Shown: in pieces, positions 8,636 to 17,373 of the stretch | Layout: the number at the start of each line of letters is the position of its first letter | How positions within the stretch are numbered: the stretch's first letter is position 1 | DNA from: Devosia sp. SD17-2 | GTDB taxonomy: Bacteria > Pseudomonadota > Alphaproteobacteria > Rhizobiales > Devosiaceae | NCBI RefSeq assembly: GCF_029201565.1 | Contig: NZ_CP104002.1 | Span: 3,675,001-3,739,000 of the forward strand | Length of the DNA stretch: 64,000 nucleotides | Direction: 5' to 3' | The notes under the pieces: generated by a model | Seen by the model: only the letters and a program-made list of their open reading frames with translations | The model's database searches: none | Told to the model about the DNA's origin: nothing | Translations under genes and position numbers: made by a program

Positions 8636-9343
8636 ATGGCCGCCCTTGCCCGCTTCACCTTCGACCTCGACCTGGCAGAGCACCCCCGCTCCGCCAAGCC
8701 GGTCGTTGCCGATGACTTCGCGCCCGAGGCCCAGCCCGAGCCCGAGTTCGTCCCCGAGCCGATCGGCGTGCCCGAGGAAGTGGTGGCCCAGATGGTCGCC
8801 CAGGCCCGCGAGGACGGCTTCAAGGAAGGCGTCAGCGCCGGGGAACGCAATGCGGCCTCGACGGCAGCCCAGACGATTGCCGCCGCAGCCGGCACGCTCG
8901 CTGCCCATACGGCGCGGATGAGCGCCTCGCTCGACGACACCATTGCGCTCTACCGGCGCGAGGCCGTGTCGCTGGCCGCCAGCGTGGGCAGCAAGCTCGC
9001 CACCAATCTGATCGCGGCGCAGCCGACCGAAGAGCTGCGGGCGCTGATCGCGGAATGCATGCCCAGCCTCAGCGGCGTGCCGCATCTGGTGATCCGCTGC
9101 CACCCCGACCTCGCCGACAGCCTGCGTGACCTCGCCACCGAGCAGATCACCTCCTCGGGCTTTGCCGGCCGGCTGGTGGTGATGGGCGATCCCGATATCC
9201 GCCTCGGCGACGGGCGGCTGGAATGGGTAGACGGCGGGCTGGTGCGCGACAGCGAAGCGCTCTCCGCCGAAATCGACAAGCAGATCAATGACTATCTGGC
9301 CGCCCTTGGTGGCCCCAACACAATTGAGGAGGGCGGCGAATGA
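8636..9343 (+). CDS. fliH: Flagellar export regulator FliH (FlbE type)
   Basis: This 235-residue protein fills the fliH/flbE place between fliG and fliN. FliH restrains the export ATPase FliI and tethers it to the C ring through FliN. The N-terminus is acidic and Pro-rich (EAQPEPEFVPEPIG). The middle is helical and Ala-rich, and the C-terminus has the FliH-like fold (VIRCHPDLADSLRDLATEQI, GRLVVMGDPDIRLGDGRLEW). ATG 8636 is four bases after the fliG stop. The stop overlaps the fliN start (ATGA), which implies coupled translation. Sequence is poorly conserved in this family, so position carries much of the call. Confidence 0.85.
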   Translation: MAALARFTFDLDLAEHPRSAKPVVADDFAPEAQPEPEFVPEPIGVPEEVVAQMVAQAREDGFKEGVSAGERNAASTAAQTIAAAAGTLAAHTARMSASLDDTIALYRREAVSLAASVGSKLATNLIAAQPTEELRALIAECMPSLSGVPHLVIRCHPDLADSLRDLATEQITSSGFAGRLVVMGDPDIRLGDGRLEWVDGGLVRDSEALSAEIDKQINDYLAALGGPNTIEEGGE

Positions 9344-9684
9344 ACCCGACCGATCCCGGTAGCGAGCTGAATGAAGAGCTGGGCATTGGCGAGATGGCTC
9401 CGCCCCAGCGTGACGACCGCGCCGAAGCCTTTGTCGAGCGCACAGCCGGCGACCTCGAGGCCGTGTTCGACGTCCCCGTTCGCGTTTCCGTCGTGCTGGG
9501 CCGCACCAAGATGCCAGTGAGCAATCTGCTCAAGATCGACACCGGCACCGTCATCGAACTCGACCGCCAGGTCGGCGAAGCGGTGGAAATCTACGTCAAT
9601 GACCGTCTCGTGGCGCGCGGTGAAATCGTGCTGGTGGAAAACCGGCTCGGCGTCACCATGACCGAGATCATCAAGGCACAATAA
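9340..9684 (+). CDS. fliN: Flagellar motor switch protein FliN
   Basis: FliN is a C-ring subunit that helps switch rotation and receives the FliH-FliI export complex. The 114-residue product ends in the SpoA domain: FDVPVRVSVVLGRTKMPVSN, TVIELDRQVGEAVEIYVNDR, VARGEIVLVENRLGVTMTEI. Its first 35 residues are acidic and variable, as usual. The start codon overlaps the fliH stop. The flbD gene follows 11 bases later. Confidence 0.97.
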   Translation: MNPTDPGSELNEELGIGEMAPPQRDDRAEAFVERTAGDLEAVFDVPVRVSVVLGRTKMPVSNLLKIDTGTVIELDRQVGEAVEIYVNDRLVARGEIVLVENRLGVTMTEIIKAQ

Positions 9685-9695
9685 GGAAGCTGACA

Positions 9696-11063
9696 ATGCG
9701 TCTCCTCATCGTCGGAGCACTGGAAGGCCAGCTCAGCCAGGCAACCAAAATGGCCATGGATGGTGGTGCACGCGTTGCCCACGCGCCTTCTATCGATATC
9801 GCCATGGCTTCCCTGCGGACCGGACGCGGCGCCGATCTGCTGCTCGTCGACGTGATGATGGACATTACCGGTCTCATCGCCGCGCTTGAAACCGAACGCA
9901 TCGCCATCCCCGTTGTCGCCTGCGGCGTCGAGACCAATGCCGCTGCCGCGGTCAACGCCATCCGCGCCGGGGCCAAGGAATATATCCCCCTGCCCCCCGA
10001 TGCCGCCCTGATTGCTGCCGTGATCCAGGCCGTTTCGCGCGAAACCGAGGACTTCCTCTATCGCGACCCGGCCATGAGCCGCGTGGTCAAGATGGCCGAG
10101 CAGATCGCCGGCTCGGACGCCTCGATCCTGATCACGGGTGAAAGCGGCACCGGCAAGGAAGTCATCGCCCGCTTCGTGCATGCCCGCTCCAAGCGCGCCA
10201 ACAAGCCGTTCATCTCGGTCAATTGCGCCGCCATCCCCGAGGCGCTGCTCGAATCGGAGCTTTTCGGCCACGAAAAGGGTGCCTTTACCGGTGCCATCGC
10301 GCGTCGCGTCGGCAAGTTCGAGGAAGCCTCCGGCGGCACGCTGCTGCTCGACGAAATCTCGGAAATGGATGTACGCCTGCAGGCCAAGCTGCTGCGCGCC
10401 ATTCAGGAACGCGTCATCGACCGCGTCGGCGGCAGCAAGCCGGTTCCGGTCGATATCCGGATCCTGGCGACCTCCAACCGCAATCTGACTGACGCTGTGC
10501 GCGAAGGCAGCTTCCGCGAGGATTTGCTGTTCCGCCTCAACGTCGTCAACCTCCGCCTGCCGGCTCTGCGCGAGCGCCCCGGCGACATCGTGGCGCTGGC
10601 CGACCATTTCGTCGCAAAATATTCCAAGGCCAATGGCCTGCCCAATCGCGAGCTTTCCGAAGAGGCGCGCCAGGCCCTGTTGCAGGCGCCCTGGCCGGGC
10701 AATGTCCGCGAGCTGGAAAACACGCTGCATCGCGCCGTGCTGCTGGCCACCGGCTCGATGATCGGTCCGGAAGCCATCGTGCTGCCGGACGGCATGGGCC
10801 TGGCTGAAGCCGCGCGGATCAACTCCCCGGCCCAGCAGCTGGCCCAGACCGCCGAAGCCATGTCGCGGGCGCTGGTCGGCCGCACCGTGGCCGAGGTGGA
10901 GCGCGAGCTCATCCTCGACACTCTCGACCATACCTGGGGCAACCGCACCCATGCGGCCAATATCCTGGGCATCTCGATCCGCACGCTGCGGAACAAGCTC
11001 AACCAGTATTCGGACGAGGGGATGACCGTTCCCGACCCCGGCGAGCGACGCAGCGTCGCCTGA
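9696..11063 (+). CDS. flbD: Sigma-54-dependent flagellar regulator FlbD
   Basis: FlbD activates late (class III/IV) flagellar genes with sigma-54 and represses fliF in Caulobacter. Residues 1-115 form a receiver-like domain that lacks the usual acidic pair near the N-terminus and the conserved Lys. An Asp remains at 52 (LLLVDVMMD). The AAA+ domain has Walker A GESGTGKE (148-155) and the sigma-54 contact loop GAFTGA (195-200). The C-terminus is a Fis-type helix-turn-helix (ANILGISIRTLRNKLNQY). The degenerate receiver is typical of FlbD, which answers to FliX instead of a kinase. No fliX is visible in the window. Confidence 0.95.
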   Translation: MRLLIVGALEGQLSQATKMAMDGGARVAHAPSIDIAMASLRTGRGADLLLVDVMMDITGLIAALETERIAIPVVACGVETNAAAAVNAIRAGAKEYIPLPPDAALIAAVIQAVSRETEDFLYRDPAMSRVVKMAEQIAGSDASILITGESGTGKEVIARFVHARSKRANKPFISVNCAAIPEALLESELFGHEKGAFTGAIARRVGKFEEASGGTLLLDEISEMDVRLQAKLLRAIQERVIDRVGGSKPVPVDIRILATSNRNLTDAVREGSFREDLLFRLNVVNLRLPALRERPGDIVALADHFVAKYSKANGLPNRELSEEARQALLQAPWPGNVRELENTLHRAVLLATGSMIGPEAIVLPDGMGLAEAARINSPAQQLAQTAEAMSRALVGRTVAEVERELILDTLDHTWGNRTHAANILGISIRTLRNKLNQYSDEGMTVPDPGERRSVA

Positions 11064-11134
11064 ACCAAAATTCCTGGAGCCTCCCTTCCCCGGAAGGGGG
11101 GCTCTGACTTCCTCAGGCCCACCGGACCTTTATC

Positions 11135-13291
11135 ATGACCGATCTTACCCCTGCATCACGCCCGGGCTTTTCGCTTCCAGCCGTGAAAAGCGTCATGGAC
11201 ATGCTGCGCTCTGGCGACATTGCGCTCGCCACCGGCGTGATGGGGCTGATCGTCATCCTGATCGTGCCGCTGCCGTCCATCATCGTGGACATGCTGCTGG
11301 CGATCTCGATCGTCTTTTCGGTGATGATCCTGATGACGGCGCTGTTCATCCAGAAGCCGCTGGAGTTCTCGTCGTTTCCCACGGTGCTGCTGATCGCCAC
11401 CATGCTGCGGCTTGGCCTGAACCTCGCCACCACGCGCCTCATCCTTTCGGAAGGCCATAACGGCACGGCTGCAGCCGGTCACGTCATCGAAGCCTTCGGC
11501 AATTTCGTGACGGGCGGCAATTTCATCATCGGTATCGTGATTTTCATCATCCTCGTGATCGTGAACTTCATCGTCATCACCAAGGGCTCGGGCCGTATCG
11601 CTGAAGTGGCCGCGCGCTTCAGCCTCGACGCCATGCCGGGCAAGCAGATGGCCATCGATGCCGATCTTTCGGCTGGCCTGATCGACGAAGACACCGCCAA
11701 GAAGCGCCGCGCCGAACTAGAAGGCGAAAGCGCCTTTTTCGGTAACATGGACGGCGCCTCCAAATTCGTGCGCGGCGACGCCATTGCCGGCCTTATCATC
11801 ACCTTCATCAACGTCGCCGCCGGCATGGCCATCGGCATCATGCAGGAAGGCCTCAGCGTCCAGGAAGCGGGCAATGTCTATACGCTGCTGACCATCGGCG
11901 ATGGTCTCGTCAGCCAGATCCCCGCCCTCATCGTTTCGACCGCTGCCGGTATCCTGGTCTCGAAGTCGGGCGTCACCGGCGCCGCCGACAAGGCTCTCTC
12001 CCAGCAGTTCGCCGGCTATCCGCGCGCTCTGGGCATGGCCTCCGCTGTGATGGCGGCCCTCGCCCTGCTGCCGGGCATGCCGCTTGTGCCCTTCCTGGCT
12101 CTCTCGGGTGGCGTGGGCTACGCCGCCTACCGTGCCGGCAAGTCCAAGGCTGCACGTGAGGTCGTTGAAAAGACCAAGGCCGCAGTCGACGCTGCCCCCG
12201 CCGGCGCGCCGGGCGCTCCGGGTGCTGCAAATGCGCCGGGTCGCGCTGCCGAGCCGCCGATCTCCGACAGCCTCAAGATCGACGATCTCAAGCTGGAACT
12301 GGGCTATGGCCTGCTCGGCCTCGTCAAGGAAGATGAAACCGGCACTGACCGCCTGACCGAGCAGATCAAGGCACTGCGCCGCCAGCTGGCGCTCGACCTC
12401 GGTTTCGTCATGCCGCCGGTGCGCATCCTCGATAACATGCAGCTCGAACCCAATGACTATAAGGTTCGCATCAAGGAAGTGGAGGCGGGCCACGGCCAGA
12501 TCCACGCCAACCTTCTGATGGTCATGGATCCCTATGGCAACCAGATCGACCTGCCGGGCCATCAGACCACCGAGCCGACCTTCGGCCTGCCAGCGACCTG
12601 GATCGATCCGGCGCTGCGCGATGAAGCCGAGCTGCGCGGCCTCTCGATCATCGATCCCTCGACCGTGATCTCGACCCATCTGACCGAAGTGCTCAAGGCC
12701 AATGTCGCCGAGCTCTTGAGCTACGCCAATGTGCAGAGCCTGCTCTCGGGCCTGCCCAAGGAACAGCAGAAGCTGGTGGAAGACATCGTCCCCAGCCAGA
12801 TCACCGTGTCGGGCGTGCAGCGCGTGCTGCAGGCGCTGCTGGCCGAGCGCATCTCGATCCGCGATCTCTCGACCATTCTCGAGGGCATTGCCGAGATCGC
12901 CGGACCCGGTCGCTCGATCCAGGCCATTTCCGAGCATGTGCGCAGTCGTCTGGCGCGCCAGATCTGCGCCACCAACCTCGGGCCGGACGGCAATCTGCCG
13001 CTCCTCACGCTTTCGCCGCAGTGGGAACGCGACTTCGCCGAAGCCATGGTTGGCGAAGGCGAAAACAGGCACCTCGCCATGGCGCCGAGCCGCCTGCAGC
13101 AGTTCATCGCCTCGATCGGCGCCGCCTTTGAAAAGGCAGCACAGCAGGGCGAACTGCCAGTGCTGATCACCTCGCCGTCCATCCGCCCGCATGTGCGCTC
13201 GATCATCGAGCGGTTCCGCCCGCAGACGGTCGTCATGAGCCAGAACGAAGTGCATCCGCGCGTCCGCCTGCGGACTGTTGGCAGCGTTTAA
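11135..13291 (+). CDS. flhA: Flagellar export gate protein FlhA
   Basis: FlhA is the large export gate of the flagellar type III apparatus, passing substrates using the proton motive force. The N-terminal half has about eight membrane spans (for example MGLIVILIVPLPSIIVDMLL) and the FHIPEP-type signature region PTVLLIATMLRLGLNLATTR. After an Ala/Pro-rich linker (APAGAPGAPGAANAPG) comes the cytosolic domain that binds chaperones and FliH-FliI. The 718-residue length is normal. It follows flbD by 71 bases, with a small GC hairpin between them. It probably ends the fliF operon. Confidence 0.97.
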   Translation: MTDLTPASRPGFSLPAVKSVMDMLRSGDIALATGVMGLIVILIVPLPSIIVDMLLAISIVFSVMILMTALFIQKPLEFSSFPTVLLIATMLRLGLNLATTRLILSEGHNGTAAAGHVIEAFGNFVTGGNFIIGIVIFIILVIVNFIVITKGSGRIAEVAARFSLDAMPGKQMAIDADLSAGLIDEDTAKKRRAELEGESAFFGNMDGASKFVRGDAIAGLIITFINVAAGMAIGIMQEGLSVQEAGNVYTLLTIGDGLVSQIPALIVSTAAGILVSKSGVTGAADKALSQQFAGYPRALGMASAVMAALALLPGMPLVPFLALSGGVGYAAYRAGKSKAAREVVEKTKAAVDAAPAGAPGAPGAANAPGRAAEPPISDSLKIDDLKLELGYGLLGLVKEDETGTDRLTEQIKALRRQLALDLGFVMPPVRILDNMQLEPNDYKVRIKEVEAGHGQIHANLLMVMDPYGNQIDLPGHQTTEPTFGLPATWIDPALRDEAELRGLSIIDPSTVISTHLTEVLKANVAELLSYANVQSLLSGLPKEQQKLVEDIVPSQITVSGVQRVLQALLAERISIRDLSTILEGIAEIAGPGRSIQAISEHVRSRLARQICATNLGPDGNLPLLTLSPQWERDFAEAMVGEGENRHLAMAPSRLQQFIASIGAAFEKAAQQGELPVLITSPSIRPHVRSIIERFRPQTVVMSQNEVHPRVRLRTVGSV

Positions 13292-13302
13292 GAAGGCACG
13301 GA

Positions 13303-13317
13303 TTAATACTGGAATAA
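13303..13317 (+). promoter_or_regulatory. Weak CtrA-box candidate before the GGDEF gene
   Basis: TTAA, seven bases, then ATAA gives a partial match to TTAA-N7-TTAA about 75 bases before the start codon of the interrupted GGDEF gene. With only half the site perfect, this could be chance in an AT-rich spacer. Confidence 0.3.
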
Positions 13318-13391
13318 CCTAATAGTGCGGCGCAGTTTTTTATTGTCATTATCGTGCTACATTAACGTGTGTCTACGTAATGGGGTGCGCG

Positions 13392-15290
13392 ATGGAAGGG
13401 TCAGTCAGACGTAAGCGACGCATATCGCTGACCGCTTTTCTGAGCTTTGTCATACTGACTGCCCTGGCGCCGCCGCTGCTGCTGCTGGCCCTGGTGGTGT
13501 TCCGCACCGCCGAGACAGACCGCGCCGCAGCGCTGACTATTCTGGTCGACAATTCCAAGGTCATCGCATCCATGGTTCATGGCGCGCTGGTCTCCGATGT
13601 GGAAGTGCTCAAGACGGTGGGGTCCCACGTCAACGAACTGCACACCGACCTCGAAAGCGAACTCGATCTCATCACCTAACACTTCCGCGGCGAGGCCGTG
13701 GTTCTTTCCGACACATCGGCAGACACCAGCCCGGACCGGCCCTGGACAGTATCGAACCTCCTCGACATCAATCCCGGCGAGAGCGCCAAGCTGGTCTTCG
13801 AGGTGCCTCTGGCAGACGGCACCGGCGACCAGATGCGGGTGACGGCCGATTCCACGGCTGTGTCGGGAAAGATATCGTTTGGCGAAATGGAGAACCAGAC
13901 GCTGGTGGCCGTGGTCGTCGGCAATGGCAATATGATTACCCGCTCGACGGAAGCGGCGGAAAACCTCGGCAAGCGCGTTCCCACCTGGGAAGCCCTGCTT
14001 GCGGTGGGCGCTCCATCAGACGCTTTCGACGCCATCGCTTTTAATGGCACGCCGATCTCGTTCGGGTTTTCCAGCATTGAAGGTACACCGGGCTGGGTCG
14101 TCGTGGTCGGCATGCCCAAGGCCATTCTCGATGCCCGCTGGCAGAACCCGCTGCGCGCCTTCGGCATCGGCGTGATCGTTGCCATTCTCGTGGCGGTGCT
14201 GCTGTCCTTCTTCCTGTCCCGGCGCATCACCGGACCAATCCGAGCGATGGTGGCCCGTTCGGAGGCCATCGCGCAGAATACCAAGGCTGCCCTGCCCCCG
14301 GCGCCCGAAACCATCGTCGATGAGCTCGAAACGCTCTACAATGCGCAGGTCAATTCCCATCAGCGCCTGACCGAGCGCGCCAATGAGCTCGAGTTGTCGA
14401 GCAAGCGCTATCGCGCCGTCTCCAAGGTTGGAGCCATGGTGACCTGGCGCGCCGACAATCGCGGCAAGGTGCTGGAAATTGAAGGCTGGGAAGACTTCAC
14501 CGGACGGCCAGCGGACAGCGCCCTTGGCCGCAACTGGTCCGAGCAGATCCATGAGGAAGACCTGCCCAACCTTCTCGAGACCCTCGAAAACGCCGCCCGC
14601 ACCGGCGACGCGACGGTGACCGCCGAGGCGCGCGTGCGTGGCAGGAACCAGAGCTGGGTCTGGATCACGCTGAGGGCGGCGGTGATCTTTGACGCCCAGG
14701 GCGTTCCAGCCGAATGGATCGGCACGCTGGAAGACATCGACGACCGCAAGCGCATGCAGCTGCGGATCAGCCACATGGCCTATCATGACCATCTGACTGG
14801 CCTGCCCAACCGCATCAGCCTTGCCGAACATTTTGAGCAATTGCTGCACCCGTCCAATGCCGGGCAGTCCTGCGCGCTGCTCTATATCGACCTCGACAAA
14901 TTCAAGCAGGCGAACGACACCTTTGGCCACGCCGCCGGCGATGCCCTGCTCAAGGAGGTCGGCACACGGCTTGTGGCGGTGCTGCGCAAGAACGACCTCG
15001 CGGCGCGCCTGGGTGGTGACGAGTTTGCGGTGGTGCTCGGCAACCTCGAGAACCCGGATTACTCCCAGCTGGTGGCGACGCGTATCGTCAAGTCGCTCTC
15101 CATGCCGTTCGAGATCGACGGGAACCGGATCGAGATCGGCGCCAGCGTCGGTATCGCCATGTTCATCACCGGCGAGCTGTCGATCGAGCATGTGCAGTTC
15201 GAGGCCGACCAGGCGCTCTATCGTGCCAAGACAAGCGGTCGCAACCGCTGGTCGTTCTCGAAAAGCGAAGAAGACGAACGGCGCGCCTGA
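13392..15290 (+). pseudogene. Membrane PAS-GGDEF diguanylate cyclase interrupted by an in-frame stop
   Basis: One long frame runs from ATG 13392 (also open from ATG 13380) to 15290, apart from a single TAA at 13677-13679. Protein similarity of the two halves continues across it: ...ELDLIT, stop, HFRGEAVVLSDT.... The product would have a membrane span (about residues 12-35), a periplasmic sensor region, a second span (AFGIGVIVAILVAVLLSFFL), HAMP-like and PAS segments, and a GGDEF domain with intact GGDEF and an RKND inhibitory site five residues before it. Such enzymes make cyclic di-GMP. A CAA-to-TAA change would explain the stop. The downstream part could still be made from an internal start such as GTG 13698, but it would lose its sensor and first span. 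Confidence 0.75.
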
Positions 15291-15386
15291 TGGTTCGACC
15301 GCCTGATTGTCGGGCGGAGTGTCAGCGCCTCGCTCTGGCGCTTGAAGGCGATTGAGCCCAAAAGCGTAGCGCGCTATGAGCGGAGG

Positions 15387-15845
15387 ATGGACCAGATCAC
15401 CATTCTTCGCGCACCCGTTTTTTCCACATTGTGCAACGCCGCCTTCCGGCTGCGACGCGCCGTCTTCGTCTGGGAGCAGAAGGTTCCCGAGGAAGAAGAG
15501 CACGACAGCTATGACCTCACCGCCACCCATATCGTGGCGGTGGCGGAGGGCGAGGTCGTGGGCACGCTTCGCCTCATCGCCATGGATGAACACATCAAGA
15601 TCGGCCGCGTGGCTGTGGACGGACAGTGGCGCGGCAAGGGCATCGCGCGGAAGATGATCACCGCGGCGCAGGACTACTGCCGGACGCAGGGCCGGGACCG
15701 GTTTTTCCTCACAGCCCAGTCGGACAAGCTGGTGCTCTATGAAAAGCTCGGCTTCGTCGCTTTTGGCCCGGAATTCATGGATGGCGGCATGCCGCATCGG
15801 GCGATGCGCGACTATGACAAGGACAGCGCCATCCTCGTCGATTAA
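15387..15845 (+). CDS. GNAT family N-acetyltransferase (ElaA/YjcF-like)
   Basis: The 152-residue product has the GNAT fold: AFRLRRAVFVWEQKVPEEEE at the N-terminus, HIVAVAEGEVVGTLRLI, and the acetyl-CoA binding motif GRVAVDGQWRGKGIARKMI (Q/RxxGxG/A). It continues through FFLTAQSDKLVLYEKLGF. The arrangement is closest to the YjcF/ElaA type of small acetyltransferase, whose substrates are mostly unknown. I start at ATG 15387 because GGAGG is directly upstream. It stands alone after the GGDEF gene. Its last codons overlap a perfect CtrA box. Confidence 0.88.
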   Translation: MDQITILRAPVFSTLCNAAFRLRRAVFVWEQKVPEEEEHDSYDLTATHIVAVAEGEVVGTLRLIAMDEHIKIGRVAVDGQWRGKGIARKMITAAQDYCRTQGRDRFFLTAQSDKLVLYEKLGFVAFGPEFMDGGMPHRAMRDYDKDSAILVD

Positions 15846-15856
15846 CGATGGCTTAA
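15842..15856 (+). promoter_or_regulatory. Perfect CtrA box
   Basis: TTAA-CGATGGC-TTAA, followed by C, is an exact match to the full CtrA consensus TTAA-N7-TTAA. It overlaps the stop codon of the GNAT gene. No protein gene begins within 350 bases downstream. The first transcript it could drive is the structured stretch at 15902-16062, and beyond that the PRC-barrel gene at 16214. This is the best CtrA match noticed in the window. Confidence 0.65.
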
Positions 15857-15901
15857 CGCATTAACCCGAGTTCGACTCAACTGCCACAGAACTTACGCTA
15901 T

Positions 15902-16062
15902 GGTGGGCTTGTCGCTCGAAGAGCGCGTCCGTTGCCGGGCGACAGCACATGTGTGGTGTCTGTGGGCAAGAACGCGAATTCTTGCCCATCGCAGGACGCG
16001 ACTAAACCGCCAGGGAGGCGGAAAAGGGCCGGCACCGTCTTAGCGCGGGAGCCGGCCTTTTC
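15902..16062 (+). ncRNA. Candidate structured small RNA with its own terminator
   Basis: This stretch between the GNAT and PRC-barrel genes has no good reading frame but folds well on paper. A perfect ten-base stem, TGGGCAAGAA (15963-15972) with TTCTTGCCCA (15979-15988), has a six-base loop. It is enclosed by CGCGTCC (15924-15930) with GGACGCG (15994-16000). A final hairpin GGCCGGC (16027-16033) with GCCGGCC (16051-16057) followed by TTTT looks like an intrinsic terminator. A perfect CtrA box lies about 45 bases before the proposed 5' end. I do not recognise 6S, SRP, RNase P or tmRNA features. It could instead be a long leader of the downstream gene, but the terminator argues for a separate RNA. 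Confidence 0.45.
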
Positions 16063-16213
16063 AATGGTTCCAAAATCGACGGCAAATTTGCTCGGGAACG
16101 TCTGCTCGGGTCGCGACGTTGTGAAACCATAACGGGCCGCACGGCGCTTTTACCGGCAAGTTCCAGCACCGCACGGCCCTGTTCATGTCAACGATGAACC
16201 TTTGGAGCCTACA

Positions 16214-17254
16214 ATGATCCGCACGCTTTTGACCACTACCGCTATTGCTGTGCTCATGGGGTCGTCCGCCTTCGCACAGGCCACGACGACACCTGCTCCG
16301 GCAACCGATGGCCAGGCGGTTGAAGCTCCGGCTGCAACCGATGGCGTGACCGGCAGCGATCTCAATACCGGCGCCGCGCAGACCACCGACATCAACGAGC
16401 CTTGGGATATGTCGGCCGGCTATGTGGCCGCAGACACCGACAATCTTGGTTCGCGCCTGATGGGCCAGCCTGTCTATTCCAGCACCGGTGACGATGCTGA
16501 GGAAATCGGCACGATCAACGATCTTGTTTTCTCGGCTGAAGGCGAGATCACCGCTGTGGTGATCGGCGTCGGCGGCTTCCTGGGTATCGGTGAAAAGTCG
16601 GTCGCCGTGGACTTTGGCTCGCTGGAGTTCACTCTCGCAGCCGACAATACCGAACGCTGGGTGCTTCCCACCACGGCCGACGCGCTGACCAATGCCCCTG
16701 ACTTCGTCTGGGCCGAGGATGAGCCGGTTGACGTCAATGCTGGCGGCGCCATGGCTCCGGCACCTGGCGCTGCCGTGACCCCTGCCCCGGCGGGTGACGC
16801 CATGGCTCCGGCACCTGGCGCTGTCGTGACCCCTGCTCCGGCGGGTGACGCAATGGCTCCCGCGGTGACGACCGACAATACTGCCGCCGCCCCCGGTGGA
16901 ATTGTTCCGCGTGAAGGCTATGCCACGATCGAGCGTCAGGCCCTGACGACGGATAACCTCACCGGTGCAACCGTGATCGGCCCGAACAACGAAGATATCG
17001 CTGAAGTCGGCGACATCCTGCTCGACCAGTCCGGCCAGATCGAAGCCATGCTGATCGACTTCGGTGGCTTCCTCGGGATCGGGCAGAAGCGCGTGGCTGT
17101 TGGCCTCGACAACATCGACTTCGCCTCCAATGAGAACGGCGATATCGTGGTCCATACCGACTTTACCCGCGAGCAGCTTGAAGCCGCTCCCGAGTACAAC
17201 GAAGAGACCTATGCCACCGACCCGGCCATGCGCGTGAACGACACCGCCATGTAA
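16214..17254 (+). CDS. Exported double PRC-barrel domain protein
   Basis: A signal peptide (LLTTTAIAVLMGSSAFA, then QATT) points to the periplasm. Two PRC-barrel units follow: residues about 78-160 (MGQPVYSSTGDDAEEIGTIN ... VVIGVGGFLGIGEKSVAVDF) and about 240-330 (TGATVIGPNNEDIAEVGDIL ... LIDFGGFLGIGQKRVAVGLD). They are joined by a Pro/Ala linker made of a 51-base tandem repeat. PRC-barrel proteins of this exported kind are common in Hyphomicrobiales, but their role is not established. Envelope or stress functions are guesses. I start at ATG 16214. A bidirectional terminator separates it from the convergent fliJ. Confidence 0.85.
   Translation: MIRTLLTTTAIAVLMGSSAFAQATTTPAPATDGQAVEAPAATDGVTGSDLNTGAAQTTDINEPWDMSAGYVAADTDNLGSRLMGQPVYSSTGDDAEEIGTINDLVFSAEGEITAVVIGVGGFLGIGEKSVAVDFGSLEFTLAADNTERWVLPTTADALTNAPDFVWAEDEPVDVNAGGAMAPAPGAAVTPAPAGDAMAPAPGAVVTPAPAGDAMAPAVTTDNTAAAPGGIVPREGYATIERQALTTDNLTGATVIGPNNEDIAEVGDILLDQSGQIEAMLIDFGGFLGIGQKRVAVGLDNIDFASNENGDIVVHTDFTREQLEAAPEYNEETYATDPAMRVNDTAM
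16748..16861 (+). repeat. 51-base tandem repeat coding the linker of the PRC-barrel protein
   Basis: Two nearly identical 51-base units (16748-16798 and 16799-16849) and the start of a third encode repeats of GDAMAPAPGAAVTPAPA type. The few differences are synonymous or conservative. The unit is in frame, so copy number can change without breaking the gene. Confidence 0.85.
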
Positions 17255-17320
17255 TCGGCTCGACTGCCCGGCACCGCCGGCGCAGGAAGGGTTGTCGGGT
17301 TCGCACTCCCCGAACCCAAC

Positions 17321-17350
17321 AAAAAAGGCCCGCCCTACGGCGGGCCTTTT
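17321..17350. terminator. Bidirectional terminator between the PRC-barrel gene and fliJ
   Basis: GGCCCGCC (17327-17334) and GGCGGGCC (17339-17346) form a perfect stem with a four-base loop. AAAAAA precedes it and TTTT follows it, so it can stop transcripts from either side of this convergent pair. Confidence 0.9.
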
Positions 17351-17373
17351 CCTTGATCGGATGACCAAAAATT

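Noticed and set aside
14016..15797. A 593-residue minus-strand frame opposite the GGDEF and GNAT genes
   Set aside because: Antisense shadow in high-GC sequence; both plus-strand products have clear domain motifs.
15902..16062. 6S RNA or SRP RNA identity for the structured stretch
   Set aside because: I could not find the 6S central bubble arrangement or the SRP GGAAGCAGC-type core, so only an unnamed RNA candidate is reported.
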